Source: an uncultured Collinsella sp. (GTDB lineage Bacteria; Actinomycetota; Coriobacteriia; Coriobacteriales; Coriobacteriaceae). Taken from it: DNA of 27,801 nt. Made by a program: the position numbers and the translations under genes. This document shows positions 22,021-27,801 of the stretch, in pieces (within the stretch, counting starts at the first letter, position 1; every line of letters starts with the position of its first letter). The notes under the pieces were generated by a model. The model ran no database searches. It was not told the DNA's origin and saw nothing but the letters and a program-made list of their open reading frames with translations. The stretch spans positions 1-27,801 of the forward strand of contig CAUCLI010000019.1 in assembly GCA_958443615.1 (NCBI GenBank). The letters are read 5' to 3'.

Positions 22021-22097
22021 GCGCCATTAGCTCAGTGGATTAGAGCGTCTGCCTCCGGAGCAGAAGGCCGTAGGTTCGAACCCTATATGGCGCACCA
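22021..22097 (+). tRNA. tRNA-Arg (anticodon CCG)
   Basis: A complete 77-base cloverleaf with encoded CCA. The acceptor stem is GCGCCAT/ATGGCGC, the D stem GCTC/GAGC, the anticodon stem TCTGC/GCAGA with loop CTCCGGA (anticodon CCG), the T stem GTAGG/CCTAT and the T loop TTCGAAC. It decodes CGG arginine codons, which are well used in this GC-rich genome. It has its own -10 box and is followed by a small terminator. Confidence 0.97.
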
Positions 22098-22107
22098 CTG
22101 CACATCC

Positions 22108-22128
22108 TCGAGCCGTCTGGCTCGATTT
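22108..22128 (+). terminator. Terminator of tRNA-Arg
   Basis: TCGAGCC-GTCT-GGCTCGA (7-bp perfect stem, 4-base loop) followed by TTT, 10 bases after the tRNA CCA end. The T-run is short but position and stem are convincing. Confidence 0.65.
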
Positions 22129-22171
22129 CCAAAGGGTCGCGCGCGGTTTCGCACGTGGCCTTTCTTATAAG

Positions 22172-22190
22172 CAGCCCGCTTTTGCGGCTG
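22172..22190 (+). other. Hairpin in the ATPase leader
   Basis: CAGCCCGC-TTTT-GCGGCTG, a 7-bp stem with one bulged C, just upstream of the ATPase start. It has no U-run and could hinder or control ribosome access. It matches no riboswitch class I recognise. Confidence 0.35.
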
Positions 22191-22204
22191 GGAACGGATC
22201 GGAT

Positions 22205-25057
22205 ATGGGTACTGTGAACAGGTGCGCCTCGTCCTCGGCAGACGGTCGGGACGACCTCGGCGCGCGCGGCCTCACGGAGGCGGAGGTCCGGGAGCGCGTC
22301 GCCGCGGGCAAGGTCAACGTCAACACGGAGCTCAAGACCAAGTCGGTCAAGGAGCTCGTGGTCGAGAACACCTGCACGCTGTTCAACCTCATCAACGTCA
22401 TCTTGGCGGCGCTCGTCATCGTCACGGGGGCTTGGAAGAACCTGACGTTTCTCGGAGTGGTCTTGCTCAACACCGGCATCGGCGTCGTCCAAGCCCTTCG
22501 ATCCAAGAGGATGGTCGATAAGCTGACCCTGCTCGCATCCAAATGCGCCGTCGCCGTGCGCGATGGGCGCGAGGTCGAGCTCCAGCTGGACGAGATCGTC
22601 CTCGATGACCTCATCCGCCTGGGCAGGGGGGACCAGATCCCGGCCGACGCGACCGTCGTCTCCGGTGAATGCCACGTCAACGAGAGTCTTCTTACGGGGG
22701 AGAGCGACGCGATCCACAAGCGCCCGGGAGACGGGCTCATGAGCGGCAGTTTCATCGACGCCGGGCTCGTGTACGCCCGCGTCATCCACGTGGGGGCCGA
22801 CAATTACGTCTCCCGCATCAACAACGAGGCGAAATACGTCAAGAAGGTCAACTCCGAGATCATGAACGCGCTGAACGCCATCGTGCGCTTCGCCAGCTTC
22901 TTCATGGTCCCCATCGGCATCGCGCTGTTCTATGCGAGCACGCGCAGCTCCTATCAGGCCTGGTGCGCCCTCGACCCCGACTCCTCATCCACCTTCATCG
23001 CCTGGTTCTTGTCGGGTGGGTCTTGGCCGGCGATCTCCGCGGCGATCCTCTCCACCGTGGGGGCGCTGCTCGGCATGATCCCCCAGGGACTCGTCCTGCT
23101 CACCTCCTCGGTGCTCGCCATCGCCACCATTCGGCTCGCCCGCCGCAAGGTTCTCGCGCAGCAGCTGTACTGCATCGAGACGCTTGCCCGCGTCGACGTC
23201 CTCTGCCTCGACAAGACGGGAACCATCACCTCCGGCCATATGGAGGTCGAGGGCGTCTATGTCGCCGCGGGGGACGGCGCCGCCCTTCCTGCCGGCGCGG
23301 GCGCGGATGCCCTCGGGGGTGCGACGGCGTCGGACGCCGCGGTTCGCATGCATGCGGCGCTTTCCGGCATCGCCCGCGCGACTTCCGCCGACGCCAACGA
23401 GACGTGCACGGCGCTGCTCTCGTACTACGGGGATGCTCCCGGCATTCCCGACGCGCGTCGAGCCGTCGCCTTCTCCTCCGCGAAGAAATGGAGCGGCGCG
23501 ACGCTTGCGGGCGGCGCGCTCGCAGATGACGATGGCTCCTCCTATGTCATGGGCGCCGCCCAGTTCGTGTTGGAGCCCGAGGTGTATGCTCGATATGAAG
23601 GCGCGGTCGGGGGGCTCGCCTCCTCGTGCCGCGTCCTCGTCGTCGCCCGGGTCGACGGTTTCACCGAGGAGGGCGACATTATCGGGTCCCCGCTCCCGCT
23701 CGGGTTCGTGACGATCCGCGATGAGATCCGCGCCTCCGCCGCCGAGACCGTTCGCTATTTCTGCGACCAGGGCGTCACGCTCAACGTCATCTCGGGCGAC
23801 GATCCCCGCACGGTGTCCTCTATCGCCCGAACTGTCGGTATCCCCGGCGCGGAATCCTTCGTCGACGCCACCACCTTGGACACCCCCTCGAAGCTCGACG
23901 CCGCCGTCGATCGATATCACGTGTTCGGTCGCGTGACTCCCCAGCAGAAGCGCGAGCTCGTGAACGCCCTTCAGCGCCGCGGCCACACGGTCGCGATGAC
24001 GGGCGACGGGGTCAACGACGTGCTGGCGCTCAAGGAGGCCGATTGCTCGGTCGCCATGGCCGCCGGCTCGGATGCCGCGCGCAACGTGGCCGAGATCGTG
24101 CTCGTCGACAACGATTTCGCCGCCATGCCCGAGGTCGTCGCCGAGGGGCGTCGCTCGATCAACAACCTGCAGCGCTCTGCGTCCCTGTTCCTCACCAAGA
24201 CCCTGTTTTCCATGGGTTTGGCGGCGCTGTGCATCTTCGTCCCCCCTTATCCCTTCCAGCCCATCACGATGACGCTCATCAACTTCTTCTGCATCGGCTT
24301 CCCGAGTTTCGCCCTCGCCCTCGAGCCGAACAACTCCCGTGTCCGCGGCAATTTCCTCGCCAACGTGCTCAAGCGCGCGCTTCCCGCGAGCACGGGCGTC
24401 ATGGTCGGGTCCATCCTGTGCATGGCGGCCTCGTCGCTGTTCGGCTACTCGGAGGCGATGCTCTCCACCATGTGCCTCATCAACGCCTGCGCGGTCGGGG
24501 TGCACTTGATTTGGAAGATCTCCGTCCCGTTCACCCCGCTGCGCCGTGCGGTGTTCGCGCTCGTGGTCGTAGGGCTCGCCGTCGGCGTGGCGCTGTTCCC
24601 GGGATTCTTCTCCATCGCGCCGCTCGCCCTTGTCCCGACCGCCCTTTCCGTCGTCTTCGCCGTCGCCGGATGCGCCGTCTTCGGATGCCTTACCGGTGCG
24701 CTCGAGCGTTCTCCCGAGAAGACGAGCCGACTCGCCACGGGTTTCGGACGCGGCGTGCGCGTGAACGTTCGCGGGCGAGCCGGAGGCCGCAAGGTGACCG
24801 CGACCGAGTCCTGGTTCCATCGGGCGTTCAAGCGCCTGCGCGCCAAGGTCGGCGAGGTCCGGTCCGGTTTCTCCGGTGCGGGATCTTCGAAGGGGCGCGT
24901 GCCGGCGCGCGACTCGGGGGCCCCGACCTCCCGTTGTGACGGCGTGAAGCCCGCGCGCGGCGCCTCGAAGTCGCGCGAAAAGCGGTATCGTGTTGAGCAG
25001 GCCAACGGCGGCATCCGCGTGAGGATGCCCAAGACAAAGCGGAGGAAGGACCATTGA
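22205..25057 (+). CDS. P-type cation-translocating ATPase (CtpE-like)
   Basis: A 950-aa membrane ion pump of the P-type (HAD-IC) superfamily. Actuator motif LLTGES is at about 162-167. The phosphorylated aspartate D336 lies in CLDKTGTIT, preceded by the membrane helix with GMIPQGLVLLTS. The hinge motif is MTGDGVNDVLALKEADCSVAMA (T599-D605). Multiple C-terminal helices end near residue 835. The IPQGL helix, absence of N-terminal heavy-metal domains and overall pattern resemble mycobacterial CtpE, a calcium transporter, so Ca2+ or a similar cation is an inference. Unusually, about 110 residues after the last helix form a strongly basic, low-complexity cytoplasmic tail ending in KRRKDH. The ribosome-binding site is poor (GGATCGG). 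The stop overlaps the next gene. Confidence 0.92.
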   Translation: MGTVNRCASSSADGRDDLGARGLTEAEVRERVAAGKVNVNTELKTKSVKELVVENTCTLFNLINVILAALVIVTGAWKNLTFLGVVLLNTGIGVVQALRSKRMVDKLTLLASKCAVAVRDGREVELQLDEIVLDDLIRLGRGDQIPADATVVSGECHVNESLLTGESDAIHKRPGDGLMSGSFIDAGLVYARVIHVGADNYVSRINNEAKYVKKVNSEIMNALNAIVRFASFFMVPIGIALFYASTRSSYQAWCALDPDSSSTFIAWFLSGGSWPAISAAILSTVGALLGMIPQGLVLLTSSVLAIATIRLARRKVLAQQLYCIETLARVDVLCLDKTGTITSGHMEVEGVYVAAGDGAALPAGAGADALGGATASDAAVRMHAALSGIARATSADANETCTALLSYYGDAPGIPDARRAVAFSSAKKWSGATLAGGALADDDGSSYVMGAAQFVLEPEVYARYEGAVGGLASSCRVLVVARVDGFTEEGDIIGSPLPLGFVTIRDEIRASAAETVRYFCDQGVTLNVISGDDPRTVSSIARTVGIPGAESFVDATTLDTPSKLDAAVDRYHVFGRVTPQQKRELVNALQRRGHTVAMTGDGVNDVLALKEADCSVAMAAGSDAARNVAEIVLVDNDFAAMPEVVAEGRRSINNLQRSASLFLTKTLFSMGLAALCIFVPPYPFQPITMTLINFFCIGFPSFALALEPNNSRVRGNFLANVLKRALPASTGVMVGSILCMAASSLFGYSEAMLSTMCLINACAVGVHLIWKISVPFTPLRRAVFALVVVGLAVGVALFPGFFSIAPLALVPTALSVVFAVAGCAVFGCLTGALERSPEKTSRLATGFGRGVRVNVRGRAGGRKVTATESWFHRAFKRLRAKVGEVRSGFSGAGSSKGRVPARDSGAPTSRCDGVKPARGASKSREKRYRVEQANGGIRVRMPKTKRRKDH

Positions 25058-26196
25058 TCTGCCCCATCTGCAACGCCTCGATCCCCGACGGTTCCGACGT
25101 CTGCACCTCTTGCGGCGCCGATCTGTCCGCACGGCATTCCGATGCCGCCGTCGATTTCCTGTTTTGCGAGGGCTGCGGCGCCCGGTTGTCGAGTCAGGAC
25201 CGTACGTGCCCCAAATGCGGCAGGCCCGCGCCCGGAATCCTTTCGGAGCAGTCCTCCGCTTCCGACCTCGCGGCCGGCAGGACCGCGAGTTTTCCCAAGT
25301 TGACTTCGGACATGATCGCGGGCGCCGTCCCCGCGCCGGGTTCATCTGACGCGTTCCGGGCGCGTGATGACCAGGCCACCTCGGTTCTCGACGCGGACGA
25401 TCTCGCCGCCGCGCAGTCCGCCTCCGTCGGGCGTTCCGCGGTGTCGCGCCCCCGGCCGGTCGTGAGCGACGAGGCGCTTTCCCAGGGAGAGGACGCCTAT
25501 GCCCGCCCGCGCAGGCCCCGCTGGCTCGTCGCGGCGGTCGCGCTGACCGTGCTCGCCGGCGCCGGCTGGTTCGTCACCGCAGACCCCCTCGGCGTCATGC
25601 CCGGCCTCATCGATTCCTTCGACCGCGCCGCGAGTGAGATGTACCCGAGCCGCCAGGTCGCGGAGGGCGGGTCCGGGGATGCGTCCGGCGATTCCGCAGC
25701 TGAGGCCGACTCCGCGGATCAGCCGGCGGAGGACCCCGTTCTGACCGACGCCGAGGCGTTTCAGGTGCTTTCTGCCATATATGCCGAGATCACGTCCTAT
25801 CAGGATGCCCTCGGTCCCGTCATCGAGACCTACAACGGCCAATATCTCCTCAAAGATCTCGAGCAGCGGCAAAGCGCCTCGCAGGGAGCCTACGAGCTGC
25901 GCGAGACGATCCAGCAGACGATAGACGAGCTCGACGGCATGAAGTTGCCCGAGGACACGGCCTATGCCGAGGACGTCGGGCATCTGCGGCAGCTCGCAAC
26001 CTGGATGTTCAACCGCGTCGACGTCCTATGCAGGTCGTGGGACATCTCGCTCTCGGTACCCCAGGGCGAGCGCCCCGCCGATCATCAAGATGAGATCCTC
26101 GCGCCCCTGCGCGAGGTGGAGATGATCGACGGCCGGGCCGTCGACGTGATCGAATACGAGAAGAACGTCTACGCCTGGAAGCCCGTCGAGAAGTAG
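25054..26196 (+). CDS. Double zinc-ribbon, single-pass membrane protein of unknown function
   Basis: A 380-aa protein I cannot assign to a named function. It starts with two four-cysteine zinc ribbons: C3, C6, C17, C20 (CPIC, CTSC) and C38, C41, C52, C55 (CEGC, CPKC). A polar linker of about 95 residues follows, then RRPRWLVAAVALTVLAGAGW (membrane helix about 156-175), then an acidic Ser/Asp/Glu-rich stretch and a helical outer domain. Topology by the positive-inside rule puts the ribbons in the cytoplasm. The start is TTG 25054, overlapping the ATPase stop in TTGA, with GGAGG 8 bases upstream; translation is clearly coupled to the pump. A partner or sensor role for the ATPase is inference from that coupling. 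Confidence 0.85.
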   Translation: MICPICNASIPDGSDVCTSCGADLSARHSDAAVDFLFCEGCGARLSSQDRTCPKCGRPAPGILSEQSSASDLAAGRTASFPKLTSDMIAGAVPAPGSSDAFRARDDQATSVLDADDLAAAQSASVGRSAVSRPRPVVSDEALSQGEDAYARPRRPRWLVAAVALTVLAGAGWFVTADPLGVMPGLIDSFDRAASEMYPSRQVAEGGSGDASGDSAAEADSADQPAEDPVLTDAEAFQVLSAIYAEITSYQDALGPVIETYNGQYLLKDLEQRQSASQGAYELRETIQQTIDELDGMKLPEDTAYAEDVGHLRQLATWMFNRVDVLCRSWDISLSVPQGERPADHQDEILAPLREVEMIDGRAVDVIEYEKNVYAWKPVEK

Positions 26197-26206
26197 GCGC
26201 GGCCAA

Positions 26207-26232
26207 TGCCCCCCTTGAAACCTCGGGGGGCA
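26207..26232 (+). terminator. Strong hairpin after the zinc-ribbon gene, possible terminator
   Basis: TGCCCCCC and GGGGGGCA (26207-26214, 26225-26232) form an 8-bp stem with a 10-base loop, beginning 11 bases past the stop. No T-run follows, so it is either a U-less terminator or a 3'-end stabiliser. Confidence 0.45.
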
Positions 26233-26244
26233 GGGTGGGTCGCG

Positions 26245-26253
26245 TGTTAGAAT
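26245..26253 (+). promoter_or_regulatory. Probable extended -10 promoter of the cyclophilin gene
   Basis: TGTTAGAAT fits TGn-TAnAAT and lies 34 bases before the ATG. No clear -35 hexamer is seen. It follows the hairpin after the preceding gene, as expected for a new transcription unit. Confidence 0.55.
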
Positions 26254-26286
26254 ACGTTCCATATGCATTGACGATAGGGGAGACAT

Positions 26287-26826
26287 ATGTTTCTGAAGAA
26301 GACCCGAACGCCCGAGTACCAGATCTCCGGGGATGAGATCGCCATCATCGAGACCAGCCAGGGAACGATCCGCGTCAAGCTTGACTGCGCCGGAGCGCCC
26401 ATACATGTCGCCAACTTCTGCGAGCTTGCCGTCATGGGCTTCTACGACGGCCTCAAGTTCCATCGCTACGTTCCCGGATTCGTCATCCAGGGCGGGTGCC
26501 CGAACACGCGCGATATGACGCGCGAGCAGGTCGCCGCGGGGCAGATGGGCCCCGACGGCCAGCCTGGAACCGGCGGTCCCGGCTGGAGCATCAAGGAGGA
26601 GTTCTCCACCAATCCCAACAACAGCCATGAGGACGGCGCCCTGGCCATGGCGCGCTCCATGGATCCCAATTCGGCCGGTTCGCAGTTCTACTTCTGCCTC
26701 GGCCCGCAGCACAACCTCGACTCCGGATACACCGTCTTCGGTTCCACGGTCGAGGGCAAGGACGTCATCGGCCGCCTTCGCGCCGGCGATGAGATCGTCC
26801 ATGTCGAGATCGCCCACGAGGGTTAA
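26287..26826 (+). CDS. Cyclophilin-type peptidyl-prolyl cis-trans isomerase
   Basis: A 179-aa PPIase that speeds proline isomerisation during folding. Core motifs are GFYDGLKFHRYVPGFVIQGG, with the catalytic arginine in FHR, and DPNSAGSQFYFCLG, with the active-site Q-F-Y-F stretch. NLDSGYTVFGSTVEGKDVI closes the barrel. After IQGG it has CPN instead of the more common DP. There is no signal peptide or lipobox, so it is cytoplasmic. GGGGAGA precedes ATG 26287, and an extended -10 box lies upstream. The TPR gene follows after 46 bases and may be cotranscribed. Confidence 0.94.
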   Translation: MFLKKTRTPEYQISGDEIAIIETSQGTIRVKLDCAGAPIHVANFCELAVMGFYDGLKFHRYVPGFVIQGGCPNTRDMTREQVAAGQMGPDGQPGTGGPGWSIKEEFSTNPNNSHEDGALAMARSMDPNSAGSQFYFCLGPQHNLDSGYTVFGSTVEGKDVIGRLRAGDEIVHVEIAHEG

Positions 26827-26872
26827 GCCACGCCACATTCGCGCTTCATGCGCATGCGTCTAAGGAGTACAT

Positions 26873-27801
26873 GTGAACGCTCAGGTTTTGGAACAGGCTC
26901 GCAACGCATACCGTATCGGCGATTTCGCCGCCGCCGCCCAGCTGTTCTCCGCCGCCAAGGATGAGTCCGAGGTGTGCGGCGAGGTCGACCATCTTCGCGG
27001 AAACTCGCTCATGCGCCTCGGCCGTTACGCCGATGCCGCCGCGGCATACGGCAGCGCGCTGCAGGACGGCGCCTACGGCAAGCGCGGCGCCCTGCTCACC
27101 AATCAGGGCAAGGCCCTCGTCGCCATGGGCGATCTGAGCAACGCGGTCGCCTCCTTCTCGGCAGCCACCCAAGATGCGAGCTACGCCACTCCCTACAAGG
27201 CGTATCTCGGTCTCGGCAGCGCCCTGGAGAAGCTCGGCAACCTCACCGAGGCGGGTGTCGCCTATCGCCAGGCGGCGATCGACGGAACCAACCCTGCCCC
27301 CGCGGGCGCGTTGGCGAGCCTGGGCGGCTGCTTCGTCGCGTTGCAGCGGCCCGAGGATGCCATCGAATCCTATCGCACCGCCCTGGATTTCGTCGGCCCG
27401 CGCGATGACGTGAGCGCCATCAACGCGGGGCTTGGCTGCGCTTACGCCGCGGCCAATCGGTTCAGCGACGCGCTCGATGCCTTCACCGCCGCGACTGCCG
27501 ATGGCGTGTACCAGCTCACCCCCGATCAGTCGGCGGCGCGCGATCGCGCCCACGACGCCCTGTCCGCATCTGCGGCCATGGCCCCCGCGGGAGACGCGTA
27601 CAACACCGGCGTCGATCCGCTCGATCCGCTCGGCCAGTCCGGCAACTTCATGCCCGACCCCTCCGACACCGGCTTCTTCACGCTCTCGGAGTCCGAGATG
27701 GTCCAGCAGGATAGGGCTGAGGCGAAAGTGCGTCGCAAGCATCGCCATCTCGGCCTCAAGATCTTCATGGTCATCCTCCTCATCATCGTCATCGCCGGCG
27801 G
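26873..27801 (+). CDS. TPR-repeat protein with C-terminal membrane segment (3' end outside window)
   Basis: Partial gene; 309 complete codons are visible with no stop. The start is GTG 26873 with AAGGAG 5 bases upstream. The overlapping ATG at 26871 is followed at once by TGA and cannot be used. Residues 1 to about 215 are tetratricopeptide repeats, for example AYRIGDFAAAAQLFSAAKD, SLMRLGRYADAAAAYGSAL, ALVAMGDLSNAVASFSAA and CFVALQRPEDAIESYRTAL, which usually act as protein-binding scaffolds. A polar linker follows, then a basic cluster (RRKHRH) and a hydrophobic stretch (LKIFMVILLIIVIAG) at the window edge. That suggests cytoplasmic TPRs anchored by one helix, perhaps with a further outer domain. 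Partners are unknown. Confidence 0.88.
   Translation, partial: MNAQVLEQARNAYRIGDFAAAAQLFSAAKDESEVCGEVDHLRGNSLMRLGRYADAAAAYGSALQDGAYGKRGALLTNQGKALVAMGDLSNAVASFSAATQDASYATPYKAYLGLGSALEKLGNLTEAGVAYRQAAIDGTNPAPAGALASLGGCFVALQRPEDAIESYRTALDFVGPRDDVSAINAGLGCAYAAANRFSDALDAFTAATADGVYQLTPDQSAARDRAHDALSASAAMAPAGDAYNTGVDPLDPLGQSGNFMPDPSDTGFFTLSESEMVQQDRAEAKVRRKHRHLGLKIFMVILLIIVIAG

Noticed and set aside
22985..25345. A 786-codon minus-strand open frame opposite the ATPase
   Set aside because: Product is Arg/Gly-rich low complexity with no motif; the + strand P-type ATPase has all family signatures.

Overview
The window is high-GC chromosomal DNA with densely packed genes, Shine-Dalgarno-led ATG/GTG/TTG starts, and no phage genes, complete insertion sequence or CRISPR array. 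Gene content and order, an AroE-AroK fusion, G/C-biased third codon positions and protein style point to a gut actinobacterium of the class Coriobacteriia (Collinsella or Olsenella type). That assignment is inference from the sequence alone.

Region 1 (1-8.7 kb, + strand) is housekeeping. It holds a dCMP-deaminase-family gene, a J-domain protein with an unexpected hydrophobic membrane tail, a normal dnaJ, mtaB, phoH, ybeY, dgkA, era and recO. dnaJ-mtaB and phoH-ybeY-dgkA are tightly spaced. The chain is interrupted by three long inverted-repeat elements (595-740, 6619-6717, 7802-7903) that share the core GGGGACGGGTGC. Two of them flank era exactly. They look like REP/BIME- or MITE-type repeats.

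Region 2 (8.7-12.9 kb) is rpsO, an intrinsic terminator or attenuator, a leader with two strong hairpins, and pnp, followed by a terminator. Next comes a visibly AT-richer patch with a 31-bp imperfect inverted-repeat pair and a GNAT acetyltransferase gene, then a short degenerate 12-bp repeat tract where it converges on the aro operon.

Region 3 (12.9-21.7 kb, - strand) is a compact aromatic amino acid operon. In transcription order it is aroF, tyrA, aroB, aroA, aroC, pheA, aroE-aroK fusion, aroQ. Together these encode all seven shikimate steps from DAHP to chorismate plus the branches to phenylpyruvate and hydroxyphenylpyruvate. Only the aminotransferase is missing. The fused aroE-aroK gene has an uninterrupted run of 15 A on its coding strand inside the shikimate-kinase lid, which is very unusual in such GC-rich DNA.

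Region 4 (22.0-27.8 kb, + strand) is tRNA-Arg(CCG), a P-type cation ATPase with a long basic C-terminal tail, a translationally coupled zinc-ribbon membrane protein of unknown function, a cytoplasmic cyclophilin, and a TPR protein with a C-terminal membrane segment that runs off the window.
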